A stretch of 64,000 nt of DNA from Favolaschia claudopus (GCA_037176885.1 JAWWNJ010000180.1:124001-188000); one strand, 5' to 3'. Positions 1 to 11,573 are shown, counted from the stretch's first letter. A program made the numbers and translations. The notes: generated by a model not told the origin, from the letters alone.

Positions 1-866
1 CGCTGCTGTCCCATGTGCGGAAATTCTTTGTGAAACAAGATTTGAAACTGTGGGTGGAAAGTCTCACCTGCCAGCCAATTTCTAATGCGGCACAGAAAGC
101 AGGCGCTTGTCACCCGGATTACTTGGGTTGTAATGCTGATGACCAATCTGAAGCATCTGCTTCTATATCTAGCTGAACCAATCGGATTTCACAAGCTTTT
201 GCAGGAGGGTTTCTTTCCCAACCTCGTTACCTTTCGATATATCGTACAACCGGAAACCGCCTCGGCATTCATGTGCTTTCTTAACAGGCACCCTACCATC
301 AACAATCTTACCTTTGCGTCGGAGCAGTTAATGCAATTCCCAAGCCGCGCAGATTCAATATATTTGCGAGTATACGAAGGTCCAAGCTGGGGACTGTCTC
401 TTTTTGAAGTGTCTGGGCTCACCTCCATTTCGCTAATGTGGTATCCTGATGACTTGGATATCGATCGCCATTTGTCGCAATTAACTGAAGCGAAAGACTT
501 GGAAGCCATTGTCATCCTCACGTCAAGCACCTCCCAACGGAGGTGGAGATTCTAGCCGGGATTTCCAGATATATACCGCATGTAAAGGTGCTACGATTCC
601 GCAGCCTCGTCGCAAAACATGTGGGGCTGTCAATGGTGAGTAAAGTGTCTTGTATACCACAATGCTTACTTCGCCTTCCACACTAGGGGCAGGCAATAGA
701 AATCCAGAGACACCTGCATGGGTTCTCTGCCCTGTCAATCATAGAGTTCCCTGCAATCGACTATAACACAGAGTTCAGGCTCGACCACGACATGCAGGCG
801 CTCAAGCTATGGCAAGGCGCATGCAAAACGATTTGGGCCCAACATTTGTTCTTGTGCCGGGATTAG
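1..866 (+). pseudogene. F-box/LRR-like protein, 5'-truncated and frameshifted
   Basis: The coding signal runs off the left edge and changes frame twice: frame 3 up to about 110 (VRKFFVKQDLKLWVESLT), frame 1 from about 120 to 530 (NLKHLLLYLAEP, LVTFRYIVQP, FLNRHPTINNLTF), and frame 2 from about 510 (EVEILAGISRYIPHVKVLRF). A good 51 nt intron (GTGAGT...CACTAG) lies at 636-686 and the last exon ends at the TAG at 864-866 (KLWQGACKTIWAQHLFLCRD). Leucine-rich spacing and the C-terminal W..AC...W end resemble the large Agaricomycete F-box/LRR-like family; the F-box itself would be upstream of the window. Two frame changes without obvious introns suggest a pseudogene, though unrecognised introns are possible. 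Confidence 0.5.
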
Positions 867-1240
867 ATTTTGAAGGCGGTTGGACCCTTTCATACAACCG
901 TTTTGTAAACATGTTAGCGGTAATTATTTACCACTGTTTACTTTCCAGCATACTGTACTCTCGTAAGCATTACGTAGTCTTTATGCGTTTGTAACCGGAA
1001 CGACGTTCTACAGTGCAACTAAGATAGAGAGCGTGGGATCCCCGCACCTTACTTAAGTACGTTATGTAACGCTAATTAATCGTTCCACGGCCAAATCCCC
1101 AGTCGCGTAAAAAATTTCATGTTCTTTCCTGCCTGCGGAAGGGCTGACCTACAGACTCAGTAGACATTCTCGCTGTTTCTGCTCTGAAATTTTGGTTTTT
1201 CGCTTTGAAAACCACCTTCCACACTGCAAGGGAGGTCCTG

Positions 1241-1706
1241 TCATAGTCTTATGGTTACCGCGCCCCTCCAACCACGTCAGAATGTTATTAGCTAATATTA
1301 TATAAGCAGAGTTCACGTCGCGTATATCTCCCTCAAAAATCGCGTTCTTTCCGCATTTTCTTAGGAAATGCTCATCATAATACTTGAAACTAGCTTTCTG
1401 TCTCCTCAGATCTTTGATCACAAGACGACGTGCTGCAGGAAAAGGTAGCGCGTTTGCATCACGTGGAGATCGGGCCTCTCGGCCGAGCTCTAAAATGCAT
1501 TCAACTTAAGCCCAAAACGCCTCAGAAAATTTGAGAAAGAGCGCACAAAGATTGAAGCTCGAGCTTGGAGTACCTTAGAAGTAGAAATAGTATTAAAACC
1601 CGACAATGCAAGGGGGAAAACACAAACCGGCGATTCCCGGCTTATATAAGATTAGCTAATAAAATCCTGACGCGGTCCGAGGGGCGCGGTAACTAACAGA
1701 CTCTAT
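1241..1706. repeat. Nested inverted-repeat element (MITE), arms about 55 bp
   Basis: The arm at about 1253-1307 (GTTACCGCGCCCCTC ... TTATTAGCTAAT) is repeated in inverse orientation at about 1645-1693 with a few mismatches. Outer limits are approximate and no target duplication was recognised. It lies inside the 1022-2539 element. Confidence 0.5.
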
Positions 1707-2083
1707 ATAGCGAGGGCACCGAGCTGATACATATAGAGCGTCTGTCTACGAGAGACTAGTCCTGTCACCCATCGCGCAGAACAGGTTGACAGGTCCCACC
1801 CTTAAGCGAGCTGCCGAAGCGTGCCGAGATGACTATCCTGTGGCTGTACTGGCCAAATTTTCCTCCGAGATTTTTGGAAAGTGTCCCGTTTGGTGAGAAA
1901 ACCACAATAGAAACACTCAGAAAAAAAAGTGGTTTGAATTTTTTGTGGGTCATATAGCAAAAGATTAAGGGACATTTTGGCAAATCAGCCCAATAAGAAC
2001 CCTTCATTGAACCTCTATCTAAGACTTGTATTAGGCAAAATTACCAATCTGGACCTTAGCATCGTGCTATAAGCCCTCGACGT

Positions 2084-2423
2084 CAAGAGGTGGCAGATCT
2101 CTGGATCTGACCCACCCATCACTTCACGTGTTTGACGTCGGCTAGACCCCCCCCACCAAATATTTATGTTTGCTTCGTGTTTGGTCGGACTCTCAAAGTA
2201 TTAATATAAACTCAAGAGAGGGACGGGGAGAAGGGCAGTGGCTTGCCGGATGTTACGGTTGCCATTTTGCACGCAAAATATATCTCATGAGGATGTAAAG
2301 TGTTGAACCAACCTCCGACCAAACACGAAGCAAACATAAATATTTGGTGGGGGGGGGGGGTCTAGCCGACGTCAAACACGTGAAGTGATGGGTGGGTCAG
2401 ATCCAGAGATCTGCCACCTCTTG
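2084..2423. mobile_element. hAT-type MITE with 8 bp target duplication
   Basis: Termini CAAGAGGTGGCAGATCT / inverse; arms 2084-2189 and 2314-2423 are almost identical, differing mainly in the length of a C run (8 versus 12). The flanking octamer CTCGACGT is present on both sides (2076-2083 and 2424-2431), the length generated by hAT transposases. It is 340 bp, has no coding capacity, and is nested in the mariner-like element. Confidence 0.85.
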
Positions 2424-2438
2424 CTCGACGTCGAGCAT

Positions 2439-2504
2439 GACAATGTCACAGTGTGATGCTGACAATGTCACAGTGTGATGCTGACAATGTCACAGTGTGA
2501 TGCT
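2439..2504. repeat. Three perfect 22 bp tandem repeats
   Basis: The unit GACAATGTCACAGTGTGATGCT (22 bp) occurs at 2439-2460, 2461-2482 and 2483-2504, 9 bp from the right TIR of the 1022-2539 element. Its core TCACAGTGTGA is a palindrome. Subterminal tandem motifs are often transposase-binding sites; that role is inferred. Confidence 0.9.
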
Positions 2505-2541
2505 GACATAATGGTGCGGGGATCCCACGCTCTCTATCTTA

Positions 2542-2790
2542 GGCACTTGTCATACACCGGCCGGTACGGCCGGGAAAAAAATTTGTGATTTTTTTGACCA
2601 GTTTCGGCGAATTCAGCGCCTCAAAATACAACGATTTACGCCTTCAGACCAGATATTCCCACGGTTTTAACTTTTTCGCCAGCTAACCGAGAAATTGCAC
2701 CCATTCCCTTCGGATCTGTCATCTTGCTCTTCTCTTCTCATGCCTGCCCCCACGACGCAAAGGCGCACTAGGGCCCCGGTCACTACCTAC
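2542..2790 (+). mobile_element. Truncated copy of the element that begins at 10663
   Basis: Sequence from GGCACTTGTCATACACCGG onward parallels 10674-10900: the GGCCGGTACGGCCGGG palindrome, the TTTGTGATTTTTTTGACC stretch, and the leader ending in a start codon (2740, reading MPAPTTQRRTRAP against MPAPTKQRKGALR at 10875). It stops in a TAG after 17 codons and similarity ends near 2790. The left terminus of this copy is CAGTGCAACT at 1011. Confidence 0.65.
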
Positions 2791-3446
2791 TAGGTTCGTC
2801 ACATTGAAAACCCGTCTATTTTTTCGGCACTGATGGCGCTCTGGCGGCTTCAAAAATCACGATTTTTTTCTGAAAATGCGCGCAAACGCTTAGCTTAGAG
2901 GAGCTGCGTCGCCCTGTCTACATACAATACATCCTTCGTTCTCTCAAGCTGGCTCTGCAAACCCGGGCAACCCTTGGTCCCATCATCACGGTATCGCACC
3001 ATCACACCCGGATCCTCACAACACTCTGCGGTTGCTCCTGGCAACAATTTTGAGTATTGAAGAGTTGAGGCTTTCAAAGAATGTGGTGGCTTGACGAGAG
3101 AATACCTCACCTCAGTTAATTTCCTTCCTGCTGTAGTGACAAAACTGCCATTATTTTGAGTTTGCTCGGCTCCTTCCGGTTCCAATTTGGTAGTTGAAAT
3201 TATGTCGAGAGTACAGAATCATTGCGTACCAGATGTATCTTAATAGCAGAATTGATTCAATTTATAGGGAAAATTAAGAGACACTTAGAAGGCCTGGCCC
3301 CATTTTTTTGATTGAACATTCCAGCAGAATCTTTGATGCATAGAGCTACAGCAAAATCTCCTGTCTGGTGAGTGTTCTGTCAAGCTCAACAAGAGTTCCA
3401 GTACATCAGCTAGTGTTTGTACCATGAACTGAGTGTTTCTGAGCAA
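2791..3446. other. No recognised gene
   Basis: A minus-strand open frame at 2895-3185 (96 codons, two cysteine pairs) has no family resemblance that I recognise and no clear splice sites. Nothing else is supported here. Confidence 0.4.
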
Positions 3447-3659
3447 TAGAGGGTTTGCGAAGAGCCATTGGAGCCATTGAATGGCTACCAATTTCCGTAT
3501 TAGGAAAGTTTGATAGGCTAAACTTTTATGTCGAAGTCAAGAAGAGCTATTTGGAATGAAAATTGGATGCTCAGACCGGGCGTAGCTTTCGTCAATACGC
3601 CGGAATTCGGGCACTTGCGTAGCCATTAGCCATTCAATGGCTGCATCGCAAACAGGCTA
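3447..3659. mobile_element. TA-flanked MITE, family TAGAGGGTTTGCGA
   Basis: The left end TAGAGGGTTTGCGA with a following GCCATTGAATGGCTACC is mirrored by the right end ...GCCATTCAATGGCTG...TCGCAAACAGGCTA. It is 213 bp and bounded by TA. An inverted full-length relative is at 17544-17752; related termini occur at 49015-49213 and near 63457. Confidence 0.75.
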
Positions 3660-4990
3660 ATACCGCACTTGATTGTTGGGAAAGTTGCGCGGGGGTACTG
3701 CCGGGCCGGTCTTCCCGAACGTTGCCGCGCAGCGGAGAGAAAATCGATTTTTACAGGGCTAAATAGGCAGGAAATCCTTCGAAAATCTCCCTTTTCCCTC
3801 CTTCCTTCTTTCCTTTTTCGGCAATTTTTTTCTTCTCTTTCTGGCCGCCCACATGTACAAACATGAAAACCGAGCCTTTACACGCGCCGCGATATCACCC
3901 ACCACCCTTGTATCCCCAATACGGCGCTCCGCCCAAGCTCCGCCACCGGTTCCTCCTGGCCACCCACCAGCACTGGTGCCGCTGACGACGCGCCCGCTAC
4001 CGAACCCTGCTGACCCCGTGTTACCGTCCCTATCGAATCTCTACAGCTCCGCGTCGGGTCACATTGCCGAAAGAGGACATGGATTCCGAAGAAAACTTGT
4101 TTCGGAGGTGTTCAAGTCAGCTACCCCAGTCCGAATTCCTTGCACGCTGGGGCAGCTGTGTTTGACCTTGGAATGTACAGTGCGACGTTACGGAACGGAA
4201 GACATTTGAGAGAACACTGTGAGAAGTATTTGTCATGAAGATCATCGTCTTGAAATTCAAGATTCCTGACGTTTCGTTAGAATACACGTCATGAATTTCA
4301 AGACTGGTTTCATGATGCTCCAAAACTTCTCAAAGTTACAAGGTGTGATACCGCACTCATATTCAACTGTGGGACCACATTACAGGATAATGCATATATG
4401 TAATTCTCTTTCAAAAAGTGACATAAAAATCTTGAACCTGCATTCACGACGAAACATCACGAATTTCGGCCTCGAAAAACCAGCTCAAGTCCTGCAGCCG
4501 AGCTGCCGAGTCAATGACGTCACTTACAGCATTGCTCCACATCCGCAGCACACGGCCGCTGAGCTAAGGCTCCAATGATTTTGTTTAAAAACAGTTTTAA
4601 ACCGCTCACGACGCTGTGGAAGTGAGTTCTGGGAGGTGATCCAGGAAAAGGGTCGGTGGTCCGGAGATGGTGAAGCAAAATGAGGGTGAGGTATGTCGAA
4701 TATCGCCTGTACCGCTAGAGCAGAAAATACGAGGAATATTGAAGTAAAACGAAGGTGATTCGGAGGAGATGTGCTCGGACTCGGAAACTCGATAACTCGG
4801 TATCTCGGTGGCTAGAAGCCCACTGGCGCCGTCCCACGAAGGAACAGTGGGGAACCCTAGCGCTCGTGCGCTACACTGGCCGCGATGGTGGTGGTACGAA
4901 GGTAATATTGCACGATCATCTCCTATCTACGATACTGATCGTAAACAGGAAATAATTAGCAGCGGGTGTGAACGGAGTAAAGTAGAGAAT
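3660..4990. other. No recognised gene
   Basis: A proline-rich plus-strand frame (3853-4209) and short frames at 4291-4578 and 4755-5188 have no recognised domain. Short inverted motifs around TCATGA(A/C) occur at 4230-4320. Nothing further is supported. Confidence 0.4.
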
Positions 4991-5272
4991 AGGGGCATTC
5001 AAAGTAAAATCGCGCTTTCGCGCTTACAAGGCTTTCGAGGCTTTCGTGCTTACGCGGCAGAAGCGGCACCATCTGTCAAACACGGCAGCGCGGCAGTGCG
5101 TGACATTCCGTCACCGTTCCGTCACCAGTCCCGTTTTGGAATAAGTAGCTGTATCTCATCGATTAGAGCGAATCCGAGCGCGATTTAAGTGTGTGCATGT
5201 AGCTAGACTGCTCCTGCTTCCCCCCACCAAATCTCTACTGCCAAATGCCTAAACAAAGCCACCGATCTAAGC

Positions 5273-5888
5273 TAGTGTTGCCGCGGCTCGGCTTCGGCTA
5301 GCTCGGCTCGGCTTTTGATGGCTCTGGAGCCATCACCGCAAAAAGCCGAGCCGAGCTATTTTTGACGGCTGGCTTACGTGGCTTGCGGCTCACCCACGGC
5401 TCAGCAACGGCTCAGCAAGCTTTTCACAAAGCTGCAATTTAAGCACTGTATATGGACCGCAGAACATAGAAATAACATACAGACACCCTTTCTAGTCTTT
5501 TGAGAATACTCACAGGCTATGTTGACGCTGTCAACACCTGCGAGCCACGTTACTCGCTAAATCTTTATTAAATTTATTTTTAAACACATTTTCCCATGGT
5601 GACGAAAGCGCCACAAATGACAGCACAGAGGTGAAGTCTGGGGGTGAGGGGCATTGGGGGATGGTAGATGTGTATTCTTGTGTATATTTAAACAGCATTT
5701 GTATCCGTTGGGCAACGGGACCGCAGGTTGAACAAAATTGTGCTCGAGCTGCGGCTGAGCCGGGCTCAAGCCGGCTTGTGCTCGAGCCGAGCCACGTGGA
5801 GCCGCCCTGGCAACGGCTGGCTCAGCTCAGCTTAAAATAGCTCAGCTCGGTCGGCTAGCCGGAGCCGAGCCGAGCCGCGGCAACACTA
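5273..5888. mobile_element. hAT-type MITE, TAGTGTTGCCGCGGCTCGGC termini
   Basis: The left terminus TAGTGTTGCCGCGGCTCGGC is matched by GCCGAGCCGCGGCAACACTA at the right end. An exact 8 bp duplication ATCTAAGC flanks it (5265-5272 and 5889-5896). It is 616 bp. The subterminal DNA is packed with GGCTCG / CGAGCC motifs on both sides, a likely transposase-binding array. No transposase is present. Confidence 0.88.
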
Positions 5889-6154
5889 ATCTAAGCTTAC
5901 TCGAGCATATCTTACACATATGGTCATTCGGGATGTACTTCAGCCTCCCGATGGCGAAGATTTCCTACATCTCGTCAACAAGCTGTCACTCGATATCCAG
6001 ACCCTTCATACGATTCGAAACACCCGCTATCTTAGGGATCGTAGGCATGTAGTAGCTAAAGCTGGCAACATCCATCTTGCTTGGGTTTACTGTCGGATCA
6101 GCCTGAGAATCATGGTGAATGAGGTGCGTGGCCGTTTATAGATAAATCACATAC

Positions 6155-6547
6155 CACTCTGTTTTTAACTTGACGCGTCTGCCGACAGTGTTTGGACTGG
6201 TAGCAAAGTATTCGGGCATGATGTCGGCGCCCATGCGTTTGTAGCAAACAACTTTGCTGTCTCCGACCGTATTCTGGAGTGGCCGAATGTCAGTCACAAG
6301 TGGAGAGGCCATTTGCGTAGCATACCTCATCTGTGCTGTCTTTACCAAAGAGAACAAGCCGGTTCTCCTTGACCTCCATACGCCCAACCAAGGCCCAGAC
6401 AAGAGCATACTCGTCGGCCACCCAATCAATTGGCGGAAGTGGCGGCTCGGCCTGCTTCTTGCTTCGAGTCTTCTTAGCGGGAGCTTTCTTCGAAGCCTTT
6501 TTAGGCTGTGTGTGTTTGCGACGTGACCGGCGCGGACCCGAAGCCAT
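6155..6547 (-). CDS. Myb/SANT-like N-terminal exons of a transposon-borne gene (partial)
   Basis: Start codon at 6547 gives a basic, Lys/Arg-rich leader (MASGPRRSRRKHTQPKKASK) followed by IDWVADEYALVWALV, LVLFGKDS and, after a 52 nt intron (6274-6325, GTATGC...CCAG), NTVGDSKVVCYKRMGADIMPEY. A second donor (GTATGTG) at 6154 shows that the protein continued, but downstream exons are lost or masked by the hAT MITE at 5273-5888. The W/E/alternating hydrophobic pattern fits a SANT/Myb-like DNA-binding module that is common in TE-associated genes of Agaricomycetes. It sits inside the 4992-6784 element, so it is probably an accessory or transposase N-terminus. Family assignment is tentative. Confidence 0.5.
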
Positions 6548-6785
6548 TTGTATTTGGATAGTGTAAGATAAAGAGTGTATAAGTTAGTGTGTCGCCAGTA
6601 GAATACGCGTCGAGGGCAGAGGAAGAAAATTTTAAAGAGGCTTCCCAAAAAGGGAACGGTGACGGAATGTCACGCACTGCCGCGCTGCCGTGTTTGACAG
6701 ATGGTGCCGCTTCTGCCGCGTAAGCACGAAAGCCTCGAAAGCCTTGTAAGCGACGCGAAAGCGCGATTTTACTTTGCATGCCCCT

Positions 6786-9030
6786 AATGTGACGTGCGGG
6801 GTAGCTTCCCCTTCCACAACGCCTCTTGTCTCCCCCCACCATGACCTCCGCAAGACTCTCAAAGGATTAAGGGGTGGCGAAGGATGAGCCGGGATGAAGT
6901 GGTTGGGCAGGGTATTATTGTGAGTGATACTGCGAGAGTGCATTGCAGCTCATTAATGCGCTCTTTCCCTGTCGTGGTAATTTAGCTCTTTGATGACGTG
7001 GGATTAGGCCTCTTCGAGGCGGAAGCTGAACCTTTAGGTCCTCTGTAACTTCATTCCTCAAATATTGCTGCTAGGATCTGAATTTCTCCCCATCCCAAAC
7101 ATGGATTATAAGTCTATGTGGCCACCGTTGCGGAATAGAATAAAAATGTCAACTCCTGCCGACGGCATATCGCGCATGCCGATCCGACTTGATTTGACTC
7201 TCAGCTCAATCCGCACCAGGGAGAAATACCCTTCGTGGTTCATCGAGGTACCCGTACCTAATTAGATTCTCTACGTAGATGAATAACACATTGTTACAGT
7301 AAATTGTTAAATAGCGCACATTGAACCCGATAATACGAACAGTCAGGACCTGCGGAGCTTTCACTGTTACTTTGTTTCTTCTTTTAAGTAATTTCTTCAG
7401 ATCATGCCGTGAAAATTCATGCGAAATCCAAATTTTGAACTGAGCATGGAAGGTTGAGGTTGAAAAACAAATCATATGCTTCCATCCCACTGAAGGAGCA
7501 AAATTCGAAGAGCAACAGTCTTCGTGCCGGTCAAGTGCCGGTACGGCTGCTTGACGGCTTCAATTTTGATGATTGTCCTTCGAGTGTTTCCTTGAGCTTG
7601 TACACAGTGCTAGTAATTTCCATTGTATTAGTGCTTCAATTTGATCCATAGTAACACAGATATGAAGAATATGTCTGACTACCTCTATGTTTAAAACGCT
7701 CAGAATTTCAGACGAATATTGGCTGAATCGGCAGCAGCCCGGCAATCACTGATGCATCATGCTACTCTATTTGGCAATCCTCGAACAAACCAGAGGTTGT
7801 CAAACACAAAACAAGTCGGGTTGATAGTGAGAATTATCCAGGGAGAGCAGAGGTTTTCAAACCAAGAAGACGACATCCAGGACTTGCGACACTCTACTGC
7901 CACTCAAGGGGCTTTGGAATTTCAGATAGTTAATAGACCCTTGAATAGACCTCAAAATATGAAACTAGAACAAAATCTGAGTAAGATTCCACTTCATTGA
8001 CATTGAGGCTCACAGTGGTTCTTGAGTTAGAGGGGGGGTACATTATTCCTTTATCGGGAAATTTGATTGCGCATCGAGCAATCCCAATATAGCAATGCCT
8101 TGACCAGCAGCAGTGTTTGACGTGAAGGAGACTCCAGAAGCTCTTGAATCTCACTCACAGTGATTTACTAGTCAATCTGACCACATTCCCGCTAAAAGGT
8201 CGCTCAATAGCGGCAGGAGGTAAGGACTTCCAAATACAGTAAACATCCGCGTGATCAACGATGGGCAAGCAAGATTTCCTTTCCGAATCCTAATTCCTTT
8301 ACCTCGAGCATGGTGTAGAACCTCAGATAAGTGCATCAGAGTCTATCAGAGTACTGTAGGATTATATATGCAAGGTTTCCAAGCCAAAATTCGTTGAATC
8401 AAGGGCTGCAAAGCCGTTTGATGGCTGACCAAAAAAGGAATTCCCTAATTGAGAAGGGTGGGGGGTCCGCCATTTCGCTGACAGTGAGAAAAAAACTTCG
8501 ACCCTTAGTGTAGATTTCGCGGATCGGTTCCCCCTTGCTGCCACTGGGAAAAAGATTCTTGCCATGACACATAGATGATGACAGAATATGACCAATTTCG
8601 TATCACGAAAAGTGGGCCAAATCGAACGTCTCTCCACCTGTAAGTACCTAAAGGTTCGAGCAATGACGACAGTGCATCAGTGATCTGTCTAACCCAGTGA
8701 GTTGCTTCCCTTCTCTACCTCTTTTTCATTCTCCGTAGTGTTGTAGGAGACCCGCCGGTACCCTCCGGTGATGCGCTCATGGATACCCGACACCGCCCGT
8801 TTATTTCCTTTTTAGTACACATGTATATTACGGTTACCACCCTGTACTGCAACTCAGTTGTCTACACCCATCGTGTCCCGACTGAGGTGAGCTCTTACTT
8901 ACATTCCTAGTTTATACACGACTTACTTACTACCGTACTTTAGTACTCACATCTTGTTCTTACTTTAGGTATAGTACCGACTAATATATAGTCGTCTACA
9001 CCCATCGTGTCCCGACTGAGTACTCACATC
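6786..9030. other. Gene-poor stretch with a 26 bp direct repeat
   Basis: No reading frame here has a recognisable domain. The string GTCTACACCCATCGTGTCCC (plus GACTGAG) occurs twice, at about 8861-8886 and 8993-9020, each followed by ACTCACATC within about 60 bp. The surrounding text resembles sequence downstream of the hAT gene at 16180-16260, so it may be an element relic. Confidence 0.4.
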
Positions 9031-9302
9031 TAGTGCTGCCGCGAGGTGGAGGCCCTCGGAGGTGAGGTGACCTTGGCCTCAAACTGTTACCATTTATGGT
9101 AGTCGAGGTGATGGCGCCTTGAGACCGTTTTTGGAAACAATACTCAGAAACAATCGTTAGCACCGGGGAAACATGATGCTTGCTCATGAGTGGGTCACCG
9201 GAGGCTAGTTGAACTTTTTCCATGGCTCAGGGAATGAAAATGAAGTGAAAAGAGTGAAATTCGAGGTGGACTGCTCAGGTGACGTCATCTCAAGGTGACT
9301 TC
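9031..9302. mobile_element. hAT-type MITE, TAGTGCTGCCGCGAGG family, right end missing
   Basis: The first 270 bp match, in reverse orientation, the complete copy at 35752-36068, starting with TAGTGCTGCCGCGAGG. Similarity stops at about 9302. A matching right-end fragment lies at 16382-16464, but the octamers beside the two (CTCACATC and AATGTGCG) differ, so they are not shown to be one insertion. Confidence 0.7.
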
Positions 9303-10013
9303 AAGGTCAGGCGACCAGCAGCATATCGAGTTGACCTGGGTCGGTTCGGGCGATGCTGGGTACGAGGCTGTGCCTAGTCGTCGGGCAGCTTTGATGGCTC
9401 TGGGCAAGATTTCCTTTCGTACATGCTTTCGCACTGCTCGTATCCCTGTGTCGTATCTAAACCATCTCGCTAGCCAGTCTTATCCAGCAAAGGATAAAGA
9501 TGGCAATGAGACCGAACCTTTCACTCTGCAGCAGGCGATTGATCATTGGTTGCTGGTCGAGATTCTAGGAGGAATTGGGGATCATAGTATGGTTTAGTCG
9601 TAATTACTTTAATCTGTTGTTAAACTTGTGAAGAGATATTGTTCTTTACTTGCATTATTCAGCTCTTGGCACATGTAGAAATTTGCGACATTGGAGAGGA
9701 AAGTCGCAGAGCCACCAGGGAACGATGAAATGACCTTGAAAGAATCTTTTGCTTCTGAAAGCTATTAAGATACAATAATTTTATTGGACTTAGATAGGGG
9801 ACAAGAAGTAGTTACATTTTTGGCAACAATAAATCAATTGTATTTTAGCTGGTTTTTGGGATGCATATTCTAAATGAGAAACTTAGAGCTTAACAGTTAA
9901 CTTGTTGGCCCGATAAATTGACGAAACGCGGCTGTGCGAGGAGCTGTAAGGGGAGAAGGGCCCAGGAGCCAAGTCGATAACAAACCTGGGGATCAGAGAT
10001 CCCCAGCGGACTA
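9303..10013. other. No recognised gene
   Basis: A plus-strand frame at 9295-9597 (100 codons, ...FTLQQAIDHWLLVEILGG...) is unassigned. The remainder is AT-rich with no feature I can support. Confidence 0.35.
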
Positions 10014-10874
10014 CAGTGCCGGACACGCAAAGTCGACAATGTTGATTGCCGGCGAACAGGAATTTTTGGGGATAAATCTGACTTCAGATTCGGATTCGCC
10101 GACCCCTGAAAAGCTCAAAAAACCACCTCCGAAGTTTTTCCCACGACATTTTGGCTGTGGCCAAATTTTTGAGGTCAAAAATCGAAACTGTGTGTACCCC
10201 TTTTGAGCTCCGAGCGCAAGATTACTGATCCTTGGCAGGTGTAAGTGGAAGGGCGACGGCCTGAACTACAATCTGGGCGGTCATCCGTGCAAATTTTCAG
10301 CACCAACCCACGGCAGCGGCACGGCATGGTGGTCGGCAAGCATTTGACAGTGATAGAAATGATCAACATGATGTAAGTTGTCCAAATACGGCGATGTTTC
10401 CCAAGGAATTTGTGCCAAAACGGCTCGTGAAATTGCTTTGATGTTATCAAGGACAGAACCAGCTCGATTAACGGAGTCGATTGCGCTATGTTTCGTAATT
10501 TTCCCATCAAATTCAGGTGTTCGGCCGAATTTTAGGGGTCAATTTTTCTGATTTTGAGTTTTGGGGAAATCGGCTCGTGCAAAACCATTCTTTGGGTCCA
10601 TAACATCGTGTTTACACAAAAAACTAGCCGCCTGGGCATGTGTAACACCTTCCATAAATGGACAGTGCAACTAGGCACTTGTCTTACACCGGCCGGTACG
10701 GCCGGGAAAAAATTTGTGATTTTTTTGACCATTTTCGGCGAACTCAGCGCCTCAAAATACAACGATTTATGCCTTCAGACCAAATATTCCCACGGTGTTT
10801 CACTTTTTCGGGCCCAGCTAACCGAGAAATTGCACCCGTTCCCTTCGGATCTGTCATCTTGCTCTTCTCTTCTC

Positions 10875-11147
10875 ATGCCTGCCCCCACGAAACAACGCAA
10901 AGGTGCACTGCGAGCGGCCCAGACGAAGAAATCAACCCAGACAGCACGCTCAAAGGCAGCTGAAGCCAGTGCCCAAACCGAGGACCCGGACTTCGTGGAT
11001 GAAACCGGCGCTGAAACCGAGTTTGAGGGAGATGATCAGGTGGAAAAAGATGAAGGTGTGGGTGGGGGGTCGAAGCGCAAGCCGCTTACGGACGCCCAGG
11101 TGTGTACTCTGCGCATGCGTATGGTGTGGTCCCCCACAACATTATAA
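10875..11147 (+). CDS. N-terminal exon of an element-encoded protein (partial)
   Basis: ATG at 10875 opens a hydrophilic, charged N-terminus: MPAPTKQRKGALRAAQTKKS followed by an acidic stretch (EDPDFVDETGAETEFEGDD) and SKRKPLTDAQ. A donor-like GTGTGT follows at about 11100; beyond it the frame adds only a short tail. The start of the same gene is found at 2740. No catalytic motif is visible, so the product is unknown; a disordered, nuclear-type N-terminus is all that can be said. Confidence 0.45.
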   Translation: MPAPTKQRKGALRAAQTKKSTQTARSKAAEASAQTEDPDFVDETGAETEFEGDDQVEKDEGVGGGSKRKPLTDAQVCTLRMRMVWSPTTL

Positions 11148-11221
11148 TGGATGTAAATATCATATCTAGGGCTTAGGTATTCTCAAAACACACTTAAAGA
11201 CAACTCATAGATACATCCGAG

Positions 11222-11573
11222 CAGTGTTGCGGAGGTCAGGTCAAGGTCAGGTCAAGAGGGGTTGACCTTCTTGACCTTTGGGCCGGTATTTAATTATGTA
11301 TTTAGTAATGGCTCGAGGCAGGAGGCTCTTTACAATGTTCAAATGCACTTCTGTGGCCTGTTTCCGAGGTCTTTTCCTGCACGGTCCACCGCCAGCACAA
11401 AATCGAGCTCAATCCACCATGAGAACTGATGCGATGTCCGCTTATGGAGGAGAGCCAAACATCAACAAATTGATCTGACCCCCGCTGACCCGGGGTCAAG
11501 ATCAGGTCAACTAGAGCCTGGTTGACCGTTGACTCTTGACCCAAGGTCAAGACCCGGGTCAATCGCGACACTG
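11222..11573. mobile_element. hAT-type MITE, CAGTGTTGCG termini
   Basis: Left end CAGTGTTGCGGAGGTCAGG, right end GGTCAATCGCGACACTG, flanked by the exact octamer CATCCGAG (11214-11221 and 11574-11581). Both ends carry repeated GGTCAA / TTGACC motifs. It is 352 bp, non-coding, and nested in the Tc1-like element. Confidence 0.85.

Larger units (their letters stand above)
1022..2539. mobile_element. Tc1/mariner-like non-autonomous element with 27 bp TIRs
   Basis: A perfect 27 bp inverted repeat (begins AGATAGAGAGCGTGGGATCC) lies at 1022-1048 and 2513-2539. TA dinucleotides flank it at 1020-1021 and 2540-2541. The related sequence at 10663-10900 carries the uninterrupted site (CAGTGCAACTAGGCAC), so exactly one TA is present before insertion and two after. 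No transposase is visible inside; the 1149-1421 reading frame is not recognised. It holds a small inverted-repeat element (about 1241-1706), a hAT-type MITE (2084-2423) and a 22 bp tandem repeat near the right end. It is inserted 11 bp inside another element that starts at 1011 after a TA. Confidence 0.8.
4992..6784 (-). mobile_element. 1.8 kb DNA transposon with about 130 bp TIRs
   Basis: The arm beginning AGGGGCATTCAAAGTAAAAT (from 4991) returns inverted at 6650-6785; both contain the GCGCTTTCGCG / TCACGCACTGCCGCGCTGCC tract. The flanks read AAT on both sides (4988-4990 and 6786-6788), or TA if the outer T/A is counted as target. The element carries a minus-strand gene (6155-6547) and a nested hAT MITE (5273-5888). 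A separate end of the same family lies at 61121. It is non-autonomous as far as visible. Confidence 0.7.

Noticed and set aside
2439..2504. CRISPR-like array
   Set aside because: Three units in direct contact without spacers, in a eukaryotic transposon; a simple tandem repeat.
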